The notes: generated from the sequence alone by a model not told the origin. A DNA stretch of 64,000 bases from Forficula auricularia (GCA_024734495.1 JALMQS010000681.1:7225542-7289541); one strand, 5' to 3'. Numbered from the stretch's first letter, positions 46,101 to 53,084 are shown. Made by a program: numbers and translations.

Positions 46101-46921
46101 AGGGCAAAGCCCTCGAAACTATAGTCTCGTTATAAATAAATAAAATTTATAATTCCAGCAGAAGACACACTCTTTTATTGTCTCCTTCAATTGCATATAA
46201 TATTTATTTACTTTTATCTTTATTAAAGATGTTTCACCTTGCACCAACACCACAATCTCTACTAATTAGGTTGTCCTCTGCTTGATGAAACACATATATA
46301 TCGAAATTATATATCTGTATATATATAATTTATTTGTTTGAGACTATAGTTTCGAAGACTTGGTCTTTATCATCAGTCTTTTTTAATTATAAATATTATT
46401 TTTCATGGGTTCAAATGGTATGGATATTGAAAATTTTAACTGGCTCCCAGCTAAGTAAAGATCGAAAATTTTCAATATTCATACGGTATTGACCCCATGA
46501 AAAATAATATTTATAATTTAAAAAGACTGATGATGAAGACCAAGTCTTCGAAACTATAGTCTCAAACAAATAAATAATATATCATTTCGATATATATGTG
46601 TGTATGTTTATTTGTATCAAGCAGAGGACAACCTCTTTTGTGAATCAACAACTCTGCTACTCTCGGCAAAACAAAAACTTTTCAATTTTTTCAATTAAAA
46701 TATATACCTATTGCTTCCCCTGAATAATATTTCATTCAAAATATTTACTATGTATATCTTTTTTTTATTCTAGATATTAAAGGTCATTTGATTTTTTTTA
46801 GGGCTATGAAATTACTTCGATTCTAAATAAGCCAATCGATTTAGTGGCAACAGTACACAAAGTGTCAGAGAAAAGTGAATACAAACATTATTATCTCGAA
46901 GAGGTTCTACTTTCCATTTAA
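34183..46921 (+). CDS. SPIDR-like DNA repair scaffold protein, C-terminal portion, ten or more exons
   Basis: Exons: A about 34183 (5' edge uncertain)-34419, B 36422-36557, C 37729-38094, D 40073-40276, E 40351-40764, F 42747-42911, G 42983-43188, H 44371-44401, I 44835-44887, J 46802-46921 (TAA). All introns are GT-AG. Phases agree from B to E and from F to J, including the 31-base microexon H. A-B and E-F do not fit and need one more exon or base each. Pieces: KILVDCHPLDPMQ (A), CILVLNTEIMGRLPKFQVGG and IYPPW (B/C), ILVVDKYTSRIF (F), and GFISAVDESTAFSWHFCTLC plus FICLNC (G), a CxxC..CxxC zinc ribbon after an OB-like segment. This layout recalls SPIDR, which links BLM and RAD51 in homologous recombination. 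The assignment rests on recalled family features, so SHLD2-type OB proteins remain an alternative. Introns hold hAT, SINE, MITE and hammerhead elements. Confidence 0.62.
34420..35794. other. Intron A-B, first part; a missing exon may lie here
   Basis: Exon A ends in phase 0 but exon B needs one carried base, so an exon may be hidden. An open frame at 34897-35136 (+; ends in a Lys run) has 'TADKPDVTNMQKTEERYRKR' but no clean splice sites in the right phase. The stretch after 'cagtattttag' (35641-35651) to GTGAGG (35695) ends in the wrong phase. Confidence 0.3.
35795..36321. mobile_element. Non-autonomous hAT element in intron A-B
   Basis: It is flanked by a perfect 8-bp duplication GTCTATGC (35787-35794 and 36322-36329), the hAT signature. 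The left end is CATGCTTGGGCAACCCCCGG; the right end finishes GGTACAATACCTG, a weak inverted match. There is no transposase ORF. It ends 100 bases before exon B. Confidence 0.75.
36685..36719 (-). ncRNA. Hammerhead-ribozyme-like motif, complete core
   Basis: On the minus strand: perfect CUGAUGA (36719-36713), one extra A, stem II GAGGGC/GCCCUC with AAA loop, GAAA, palindromic ACUAUAGU stem III and U as cleavage base. Stem I has only a U-A and a G-U pair before mismatches, so any activity would depend on dimer formation. Confidence 0.68.
36735..37414 (-). pseudogene. RTE-like LINE fragment: reverse transcriptase C-terminus
   Basis: The minus-strand frame 37414-36971 reads PVLLYGAETWTVSEAASKRL, then FEMWLYRRILRIPW, VLQRLN and RKLEYLGHIMR, the well-known C-terminal region of RTE/CR1-type endonuclease-reverse transcriptases. 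The catalytic YADD part is missing (5' truncation). Downstream lie two short tails rich in TTC repeats, 'cttctagtgcctgtccgttg' (about 36904) and 'cttatagtgccatgcccgaa' (about 36744), both LINE 3' ends. The frame is open for 147 codons, so the insertion is fairly recent. Confidence 0.85.
38340..38611 (+). repeat. Dispersed repeat R2, copy 1
   Basis: From 'attaaacgagcaaagtttgt' through 'gaaattcactggttaggagg' and 'catcttcggctaagttgttt' to 'ttaataaataattgg', it matches 62735-63700 apart from insertions. The SINE at 38612 interrupts its end; the uninterrupted version at 63690 continues directly into 'tttttcaattttatatccca'. Confidence 0.8.
38612..38800 (+). mobile_element. tRNA-derived SINE, copy 2
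   Basis: G run, TAGGCTAGGCGATAGC (A box), GTTCGAATCC (B box), the same body as copy 1 and a poly-A tail. The host repeat R2 gives an empty-site comparison: sequence resumes after ATTGG, which is duplicated on both sides. It lies in an intron of the SPIDR-like gene, in sense orientation. Confidence 0.9.
39030..39185. repeat. G-rich low-complexity tract
   Basis: About 150 bases with many G runs of three to seven on the + strand, starting right after 'ctagaaatgcaaaaactggg', a block of the ACTTTACCATA family. High G-quadruplex potential. It is the mirror of the C-rich tract at 23510. Confidence 0.8.
39571..39967. mobile_element. MITE-like element, GGGTGAACCG ends, split by a hAT
   Basis: It begins AGGGGTGAACCGCGACC and ends CCAATCGCGGTTTAACG, and is the inverted counterpart of 10697-10856. 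Its centre is interrupted by the hAT element at 39658-39918. Confidence 0.75.
39658..39918. mobile_element. Non-autonomous hAT element
   Basis: Perfect 8-bp duplication ATCTAATG at 39650-39657 and 39919-39926. Terminal inverted repeats CAGCGTTTCTCAACC and GGTTGAGAATAGCTC are typical of hAT elements. 261 bases, no ORF. Confidence 0.92.
40765..41744. other. Intron E-F first part, with a candidate exon at 41450-41488
   Basis: An acceptor 'gtgatttttacag' precedes an open 39-base stretch ending before GTGAAAAT. In the phase dictated by exon E it reads GILAFFIKKNGKFQ-like residues, but it ends one base out of phase with exon F. A single-base error in one of its A runs would repair the join. Otherwise AT-rich; a G-rich patch lies at 40955-41020. 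Confidence 0.35.
41745..42716 (+). repeat. ACTTTACCATA-family repeat, most complete copy
   Basis: It starts ACTTTACCATACAGGGTATG. It continues with 'tgtaatcgtgcatgaaaaaa', 'tttcggtctacaaaaagcc', 'ggacgagctagctcaaaaac' and 'gtccattgagattaagagct', then about four tandem units of roughly 125 bases (G run, 'gtcaaaaaattaaaatcttg', 'ccaaattttgtatacataat', 'aaaaatgcaaaaactaac'). TATGGTAAAGT at 42664-42674 mirrors the start. A further tail, 'gtggatggccacatcagaac', is shared with other copies. It ends about 30 bases before exon F of the SPIDR-like gene and has no transposase ORF. Confidence 0.8.
43246..44315 (+). repeat. ACTTTACCATA-family repeat in intron G-H
   Basis: Same block order as 41745-42716, with three tandem units and the tail 'gtggatggccacatcagaac' at about 44275-44295. 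The closing inverted repeat has decayed to TATTAAAGT. A hAT element interrupts it at 43781-43993. Confidence 0.8.
43781..43993. mobile_element. Non-autonomous hAT element
   Basis: Perfect 8-bp duplication ATCTAGGC (43773-43780 and 43994-44001). Terminal inverted repeats CAGGGGTCGGCAACC and GGTTGCCGACCCCTG are exact over 15 bases. 213 bases, no ORF. Confidence 0.95.
44962..45155 (+). mobile_element. Older hammerhead-bearing element, copy X
   Basis: The hammerhead core is at 44962-44996: CUGAAGA, an extra U, stem II GGGUU/AGCCC with GAA loop, GAAA and an AU-rich stem III. It is followed by 'attgaaaaaatttacctctt', 'atcttaactcatagtaaatg', 'tatttatttacttttatctt' and 'caccttgcaccaacaccaca'. The same succession is found at 45791-46260, where a younger element has split it. 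Confidence 0.75.
45743..45777 (-). ncRNA. Hammerhead-ribozyme-like motif, left arm
   Basis: Minus strand: GAUGA preceded by AC instead of CU, then an extra U, stem II GAGCU/AGCUC with UAC loop, GAAA and an (AU)n palindromic stem III. The damaged box makes it weaker than the right arm. Confidence 0.5.
45791..45825 (+). ncRNA. Hammerhead-ribozyme-like motif, right arm
   Basis: CUGAAGA (45791-45797), an extra U, stem II GAGCU/AGCUC with UAC loop, GAAA (45812-45815), then AUAUAUAUAU, fully self-complementary, followed by U. The core is complete. Confidence 0.62.
46026..46060 (-). ncRNA. Hammerhead-ribozyme-like motif, complete core
   Basis: Minus strand: CUGAUGA (46060-46054), one extra A, stem II GAGGGC/GCCCUC with AAA loop, GAAA, ACUAUAGU palindrome as stem III and C at the cleavage position. 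Stem I begins with U-A and C-G. Confidence 0.72.
46092..46126 (+). ncRNA. Hammerhead-ribozyme-like motif, right arm
   Basis: AUGAUGA (box C3 changed to A), one extra A, the same stem II and the same GAAACUAUAGUC as the left arm. The substitution should weaken or abolish cleavage. Confidence 0.6.
46342..46376 (-). ncRNA. Hammerhead-ribozyme-like motif
   Basis: Minus strand: CUGAUGA (46376-46370), then UAAAGAC, a CAA loop and GUCUUC. One stem II pair is lost relative to the right arm. GAAA, ACUAUAGU palindrome and C follow. Confidence 0.65.
46527..46561 (+). ncRNA. Hammerhead-ribozyme-like motif, complete core
   Basis: CUGAUGA (46527-46533), an extra U, six-pair stem II GAAGAC/GUCUUC with CAA loop, GAAA, ACUAUAGU palindrome and C at 46561. 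All conserved core positions are present. Confidence 0.72.
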
Positions 46922-47156
46922 ATAATAATCTCATTTCTATGTATTAAAATTATGTAATTTATATTTTATTTTTTTTTTAAGAGATTGGATTTAATTATTA
47001 TTGTTTTTTTACCAACATAAAATTGTATATTTATCAATTATATATATTTTCTTTAAAATTTTACCTTTTTCACCCTGTTCTTAATCCTTTTAGTAATAAT
47101 TTTTAATTTTAATTAAAATTATTTTGAAATACGTCCTTTGTTGTAAGAGCCTATGC
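46922..47156. other. 3' flank of the SPIDR-like gene
   Basis: AT-rich. No canonical AATAAA was identified immediately after the stop; ATTAAA-like variants occur. No further gene was seen. Confidence 0.35.
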
Positions 47157-47548
47157 CCGTGGTTTCTTTTTAAGACTGCGGCCCAAATTTGAAAATATGT
47201 TCATGTCGCGACCCCTCCCCCCCTAAAAAAATGACAAATTTTTTAATTACTTTTTGATACTTTAGAAATTTCCTTTAATTTTACAATAATGACCTTTTTT
47301 TAACTCATATATTATATATATATATATTTTTAATCAAGATAAACAAGGCGACTTTTGGATCCAAGGAAATTTTAATGAAAAAATACGTGTTTTTCATTTT
47401 TAATAGTGTTGAATAAATTAAAATATATTTTTAAACTTATTGAAAATAAATATAGTAGGCGAAATATTTGGTTAACGACACTACGCGACCCAAAGAATAT
47501 GCTTTGGGACCCAAAATTGGGTCGCGACCCATAGGTTAAGAACCACTG
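47157..47548. mobile_element. Non-autonomous hAT element
   Basis: The right end GGGTCGCGACCCATAGG..AAGAACCACTG and left end CCGTGGTTTCTTTTTAAGAC are inverted and typical of hAT elements. The flanking octamers GCCTATGC and GTCTATGG agree at six of eight positions, an aged target duplication. Confidence 0.75.
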
Positions 47549-47916
47549 GTCTATGGAAGGGCTGTTCGAGTGGCGAGCAGTCCGAATGCTGAGAGCAATT
47601 ATAATGATGATTAATTCTCATCAATTAATAAAATTTATTTATTTATCTATCCAGAAAATACACAACATACAATATGTCGTGTCCTATAGAGTTGACAAGT
47701 CAACTGTACATAGGACCGGATTAAAATATAATAATTATTTAATTTTACAAACAATTACAATAAATGAAATATGGTGTTACATTCCTAACCATTAGTTCAC
47801 ATTACACATTTACGATCCATTTAACCAATTTTTTCTTCAATACTTTCTTGTCACACGACAGATTTTTTAGATCATTTGGGAGTTTATTAAAATGCCTTTC
47901 ATTATAACCTACTTAT
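47549..47916. other. Intergenic, nothing recognised
   Basis: A short + ORF (47553-47795) has no motif. AT-rich sequence. Confidence 0.4.
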
Positions 47917-48722
47917 TTAATTTTTTTTTTAATGAAAATGATGAGAGACGGAGTTACACCAAAAAGGTGCAACTCCTAAAGGCCTGAGGTTGGCCCCTCC
48001 ATCGTGAAAAAGAGGAAGAAAGAATTTTATGGGCTGGGCGGGGGTCCAAGGTATCTGTGGATAGGGGTCTTAAATAGCTGAAGGTTATAAGTCGCGGGAA
48101 AGATGGTGGCAGGGAGCGTGTTCCAGTCTCTGGAGGTCATAAGGATAAAAGAGTTGGCGAAAGCGCTTGTTCGACTTTTATCCAATTTGACAGCGAAGGG
48201 GTGCTGAGCGTTAGAAAACCGCGTGTTTCTCGCAAAGAGGGCTTTAGGGGGGATAATTGATTTCAGCTCGACTGAACAGACACTGTGATAGTATCTGTAG
48301 TACAGGGAAAGGGCAGAAACGGTTCTTCGGTGAGCCAGGGAGTCGAGTGAGTTGGTTAGGGCCGGGTCTCCTATCAGTTTAATTCCTCGCTTCTGAATCG
48401 CATCAAGTGTAGCAAGAGAATGCTTGGAGGCACCCCCTCCACAGATGAGAGCCATATTCGAGACAGGGGCGAATTTGAGCCTTATAGCAGTATAAGAAGT
48501 TGACTGGGAGTATAACAGCGTCTAGACCTAAATAAGGAGACCAAGCTTGCGCGCTGCAACTTTAGCAGTGGTGGAGATATGGTCATTCCATGAAAGGTCA
48601 GACCCTATTACGCCTAGCATTGAAATTGTATCCTTAAATTCTAATGAGTTTGAGTCGAATGATATGTTTGGGAGGTTTCTGTCGACGCGAATAGAAATAA
48701 GGCAACACTGAGTTTTCCACAA
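47917..48722 (-). pseudogene. LINE copy B: Jockey/CR1-group, 3' part
   Basis: The poly-T at about 47917 marks the poly-A end. The minus-strand frame 48455-48027 reads SLATLDAIQKRGIKLIGDPA, LDSLAHRRTVSALSL, SIIPPKALFARNTRFS and ends FKTPIHRYLGPPPSP. Upstream (48720-48528) it resumes in another frame with TQCCLISI, NLPNISFDSN and DLSWNDHI. The catalytic YADD region is absent, and a frameshift near 48480-48528 breaks it. It has cut into an older LINE (48725-49080). Confidence 0.9.
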
Positions 48723-49829
48723 AATAGGCATTTTTTTGGATAATTGACTTATTAATCTTTGGCAGGTCAATTGATCTATGTCTGGTTCTGCCACTATGTT
48801 CAGGATACATCATCTTACAAACATCATAATAACAAACAACAGTGTTAACAATAAAAGATTCATCAATACTCAAGACAGATTGCACCTTAATTTTTTTAAT
48901 AAGTCTAGTATACTATAGCGATTAGTGGTTTCGTTGCCTTATCACGCAATTATACCATAGTTAATTATACTCTCAAAAAGAGCCTGATAAATTACCCTCA
49001 TAGCGCTTGGATCCAATATTGTACACAACTTATATAATACAAAATTTATATATCTGGTTTTCCTGATAATTTGCTTTATGTGATAGTTCAGCGTTTCCCA
49101 AACTTTTTTTGACCGCGGCCTGATACGAGATTTTTAAAATTTTTCGAGACCCATATTAAGAAAAAAAAAAAAAAAAAAACATTTATTTACAAAACAAATT
49201 TTATTTTATAATAAAAATCAAGTTATTTGTTTGTTTATTTCACACACAAAAATTGCAAAATAATTATTTAAGAAAAATATAAGTAATTAAAAAATTAACA
49301 ATTATATTCATTTAGTACTGAGAGCAATAGTCGATGCCCCGGGCTGGGTACCAAACTGTACAACATTAAAAGACAGAAATCCCCTCAGTCAAAGATAAAA
49401 TAAGACATCACAGGCAACACGTACCTAGACAAACTGACTCACCAGCCCAATGAGTATGCTCAAGACATAATATCAATATTACCACCAACAAGATTAAAAA
49501 AACACAGACCAATCGACCTACCACAGAGCTTCACGTGATCACGCCAAACCTTTTCTTTCTTTTTACATTTTTATTTTACTTTTTATTTATTTTTAATCAT
49601 AGTTTTAATACAAAACCCAAAAGTCGCACCTCAATGTAAAGCTCAATGGAGCTCTCATTATTCTATCTCAAATATTGTAAATACTAACCATGTCATTTTT
49701 CATTCATTGACTGTAAATAAGCTTATTGCCCGCAAGGGCAGATTGCCGATGTATACAATGAAGTCTAAAAAAAATGCCCTCTTCTCTTTTCCCTTTTTAT
49801 TTTGGACCTGTCCGACTGCTTGGAGAGTT

Positions 49830-50372
49830 GCAATTTTTTTTTTTTTTTTTTTATAATGATATTAATACAAGAAGAAGTTGCACCAAGAAGGTACAACCTC
49901 TGAAGTCCGTGGTGGACCCTTGTAACGTGAAGATAAGGGGAGATTTAGAGATTGGGTAGAGGTCGAAGGTATCTGTGGATGCTGGTCTTGAAAGTTTGAA
50001 GGTTATAAGTAGCTGGAAAGACGGTCGGGGAAGAGAATTCCAGTCTCTAGATGTCATAGGGATAAATGAATTGGCGAAAGCGTTTGTTCGATTAGTATCT
50101 AGTTTAAGCGAGTAGGGGTGTTGAATTTTAGAAAATCGTGTATTTCGGGCAAATGAGGCCTTTGGTGGGATTATCGATTTTATTTCGTCAGAACAAAAGC
50201 CATGGTAATATCTATAAAAAAGGGATAGGGCGGGAGACAGATCTACGATGGGCTAGGGAGTCCGAGAGTGTCAGTTAATGTAGGATCGCCTATCAGTCTG
50301 ATAGCTCGCCTCTGAATTGCATCTAAGGTATTAAGAGAATACTTGGGGGCTCCTCTCCACAAATGCGAGCAA
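49830..50372 (-). pseudogene. LINE copy C: Jockey/CR1-group, 3' part
   Basis: Poly-T at 49831-49852 is followed by 'gttgcaccaagaaggtacaa' as in the other copies. The minus strand contains MTSRDWNSLPRPSF and, further up, pieces matching the SLAHRR and TLDAIQRRA regions, with several frameshifts. It ends abruptly at about 50372 against a LINE in the opposite orientation. Confidence 0.85.
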
Positions 50373-50930
50373 TTATCACCTTTATGCGGATGACCTGCAG
50401 GTCTATCTGTCGTTTCCCCCCGATGGAGTGGAAACTGCGGTTAGTTTAATGAATAAAAATATAGGCTATTTGTTCCTGGGCCCGCGAAAAACTATTTAAC
50501 AATTAATGAGGGAAAAACCAAGGCCATGATTATTGGTAGTCATTCTTTTGTCAGGAGGCTTTCTGGCGGTGACCCCCCTAGAGTAAGTGTAAATGGGCAC
50601 CAGATTGAGTATAGCGAGTGTGTCCTTAATCTCGGGGTCATCTTTGACCGATTCTTCACCTGGGAGGAACACATTAATTCGGTCAGTCGACGAGTGTTTC
50701 GGGGTCTCCATCAACTCTTTAAAGACAGGCATCTCATTCCTTTTTCGTCACGAAAACATCTCATTTAAAACTTTAGTAAATGTAGTAAACTTTATTTGCA
50801 CATAGTTTGTCCTTAGTGCGAAGGATGATGTTGTTTGTCACATAAAGCGGGCGATAAAGCTATATGAAAGAGTACAAATACACACTTTGCCACTATTGCT
50901 AGTGTCTAACTGATGTAAAAAAAAATTTTT
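50373..50930 (+). pseudogene. LINE fragment of another family with RT catalytic motif
   Basis: The + strand reads YHLYADDLQVYLSFPPDGVE (about 50388-50447), containing the catalytic YADD. After a frameshift it reads KTKAMIIGS, VSVNGHQIEYSECVLNLGVI and FTWEEHINSV, the conserved order of an I/Jockey-like RT thumb. It lies tail-to-head against copy C inside the hAT element. The 5' part is missing. Confidence 0.85.
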
Positions 50931-51200
50931 TTTGTGTTTTTACAATTTTTTTTCGCGACCCACACTTTGGGAAACTCTGTGATAGTTCCATCTCAATTAT
51001 AATAATAATTAATTTCACTAAATCAAAATTTTTAATCATAAATCTAAGATTTCTGATCTAAATGGCCTTGAATCTTAAATATTTATAAACTAATATTTAC
51101 TGTTATTTATAATCCTTGGAGGGTTTCTTATAACTGTCACCAGCTCAGAGTAAAGCCTCTCATTGAACCAACCCCTCGAGTGAGACAATGCAGCTGAAAT

Positions 51201-51917
51201 ATGCACCAATCGACAATAAAAAGCAGCGCCCGTGCCTTTGAGGATGCCCTCCAAACCGTCTCGTTCTACGCCGACAAGACCTGGTTCATTCCTGCAGCAG
51301 GAAATGCTCCCCTCGCCAGGTCCACCTCCTCCATCCCCGGATTCGACCCAAACGTCGACTACCTCATCGCAAACCAGCATCTGTGGGTGCGTCTTAAATC
51401 TGCAGACTTCAACTGCCTATATTCTCAACGAAGGTTTCGAGATCTACGATCCTTTTCAACGCCCTACGCCCATGCGCTCTCGATGGATCAATTGGCCAAA
51501 ACTTCGTCGCGATATCATCAGCGGATTTCGCCTTCTTTTAACCCCCATCATATGCTGCTTCAAGTCCGATTCAAAGCTATGGAGAAGGTTCTTCAAGAAA
51601 AGAGACTCTCAGAGACGTCCGTCAGTAGACTTAGTATCCCTGGGCAGAAGATCGTTAAGCACATTATCCCTGCGAGCCATTTAGCCATTTACGCTGGCAA
51701 TCACACGTATAACGAATACTTGGAAAAGTTCTATGTAGGCGAGATGGACGTGGACCAAAAGATCTATCCAAACGGCGGAAGACTCACCCCTGATGACTTT
51801 GCCGACTCAAAAATTTGTTATTGCTCTGATTTGGACAACCAATCGCACGAGTGTTGGATGTTACCGGAAGTACAGGAGAAGTGCCGGAAATTGCTTTCTT
51901 CGCCTAAATTGGAGTGA
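51201..51917 (+). CDS. Unrecognised GC-richer ORF, 238 residues
   Basis: This single open frame is clearly GC-richer than its surroundings, and many codons end in G or C. It starts at ATG 51201 (an in-frame TGA at 51195 precedes it) and reads to TGA 51915-51917. The sequence TTGGAGTGAGTACT at its end contains a strong donor (GTGAGT, after 51912), so it may be an exon rather than a complete gene. Residues are mixed and globular: for example KTWFIPAAGNAPLARSTS near the start and HLAIYAGNHTYNEYLEKFY near residue 160, with Cys pairs in KICYCSD and HECWM near the end. No signal peptide or membrane segment is seen. I do not recognise the family. A host exon, a domesticated transposon gene or an old viral insertion are all possible. 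Confidence 0.5.
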   Translation: MHQSTIKSSARAFEDALQTVSFYADKTWFIPAAGNAPLARSTSSIPGFDPNVDYLIANQHLWVRLKSADFNCLYSQRRFRDLRSFSTPYAHALSMDQLAKTSSRYHQRISPSFNPHHMLLQVRFKAMEKVLQEKRLSETSVSRLSIPGQKIVKHIIPASHLAIYAGNHTYNEYLEKFYVGEMDVDQKIYPNGGRLTPDDFADSKICYCSDLDNQSHECWMLPEVQEKCRKLLSSPKLE

Positions 51918-52196
51918 GTACTATTTCAATTAATTATTTTAAAATAACTAAAATAATTGGTCTCATTCAGTTCTTAGTAAAAGCTAAAACATTTAAAATT
52001 CTATAAAGAAATACAATATATTTCATAATTATCGCTTTAACGATCTGGTCAAAATATTGATATTATAAATTGGACGAAAAACGGAAAACTTTTTGAAGTG
52101 AAACTTCTTTAGCGACGTATCTGTTTAAATTTTTTAGTTACAATAAAGGGGAAATGACTCAATAGAGGAGAAATAAAAGAAAGCACCCTTGACTTT

Positions 52197-52705
52197 AAGG
52201 TAGTTCTTTCACAAATGCGAAAATTCAAGAAGTCTTCGAAACTTAAAATATAAGTCCATCCATAATACACATACGGTTAAAATTTGAAGACTATTTACCA
52301 CACCAAACATGAAATAATTGCAATTAAAAATGAAATTGGTTACATATATGGTAGATTGGCAAAGGGTGGGAAAATTATCATTATTTTATTTTTTTTCATT
52401 GAAGGACTTTCACCATCTTGATGAAAAACTATTAGAATTATATATTCGGAGTAACTTAAAAAAAAAATTGAAATTATTTACCAGGTAGTTTTGATAAAAA
52501 ACAAAAAAAAACATATTTGGGCGATTATTCTTAGTGAAGGGGATATAATATCATTGGCTTGGAAATGATCCATTCATAAAGAGGATATAGTAGTGTAAAA
52601 AGTACAGTCACGTTAAAAAAACAATCTAAAATTTTAGCACCGTTCATATTTATAGAGTGGTTACGAGGCTAAAACTTTTTGTGTGGATTGGCTAAAGAAC
52701 CTCCT
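52197..52705 (+). repeat. Dispersed repeat, copy 2 of 2
   Basis: Counterpart of 23045-23505 in the same orientation, with matching blocks from 'attcaagaagtcttcgaaac' to 'gctaaaactttttgtgtg'. Confidence 0.75.
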
Positions 52706-52707
52706 TA

Positions 52708-52835
52708 AATTAATAATTTTATTAAATTTTATTTGTCATGAACAATTTGTGTGTTTTAAAATAATAATTTAAATTTCCTAATTTTAATAAATTTTATTTG
52801 TCATGAACAATTAATGGGTTTTAAAATAATTAAAG
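52708..52835 (+). repeat. Tandem duplication of about 66 bases
   Basis: 'ttttatttgtcatgaacaat' occurs twice, near 52728 and 52792, each time followed by 'gttttaaaataat'. Confidence 0.75.
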
Positions 52836-53084
52836 TTTCACTTCCCCTGATGTGAGCTTATGTGGATGAGGCTCACACATTTTTAAGACTAGGTATTCTC
52901 TACGCCGCCCTCGCCCTAGTAATAAAATTAATTATAAAATTCATTATTAAAAATGTATTTTTTGTTTAGTGAACCTGTGTTATAAATTCAATTTCTTAAT
53001 TATTTTCAAAAAAATTTATTTGTAATAAAAACTATTGATAATTTATCAGTAATGAAGCTGTTGAAGCTTTTATTTTTGTGATTC

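Larger units (their letters stand above)
45920..46193. mobile_element. 274-base hammerhead foldback with perfect 9-bp target duplication
   Basis: It is flanked by CATATAATA at 45911-45919 and 46194-46202. The left side starts AATTGAAAGTTTTTGTGCCG and passes 'gagtagcagaatttt', then 'ggagacaataaaag', 'ttctgctggaattataaatt' and 'taacgagactatagtttcga'. After a 32-base spacer the right arm mirrors this back to 'ctccttcaattg'. Each arm holds a hammerhead core. It interrupts an older element whose intact version is at 44962-45155, so the insertion event is directly visible. No coding sequence. Confidence 0.9.
46268..46634. mobile_element. Second head-to-head hammerhead foldback, arms about 165 bases
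   Basis: It starts AGGTTGTCCTCTGCTTGAT and ends with the mirror ATCAAGCAGAGGACAACCT. Inside, 'gagactatagtttcgaagac' on the left is mirrored on the right by 'gtcttcgaaactatagtctc'. The inner arms include 'attataaatattatttttca'. The end sequence also occurs at 45501-45515 ('gaggttgtcctctg'), a trace of another copy. Confidence 0.8.
49089..50979. mobile_element. hAT element carrying two LINE insertions
   Basis: It has a perfect 8-bp duplication TGATAGTT (49081-49088 and 50980-50987) and terminal inverted repeats CAGCGTTTCCCAAACTTTTT and its mirror 'cacactttgggaaactctg'. Without the LINE pieces at about 49830-50930 it would be roughly 0.8 kb. No transposase frame is visible, so it was already non-autonomous. 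Confidence 0.88.
48725..51085 (-). pseudogene. Older LINE fragment, split by LINE copy B and a hAT element
   Basis: Just beyond copy B the minus strand reads HSGRTRHRSIDLPKINKSI (about 48790-48730), a typical non-LTR tail ('..TRH...LPK.N...'). Around 48960-49000 it has ALFESIINYGII, another conserved C-terminal motif. Reading then runs into the hAT element at 49089 and probably resumes beyond 50988 as weak traces. Orientation and order are consistent with one LINE of a different family from copies A-E. Confidence 0.6.
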
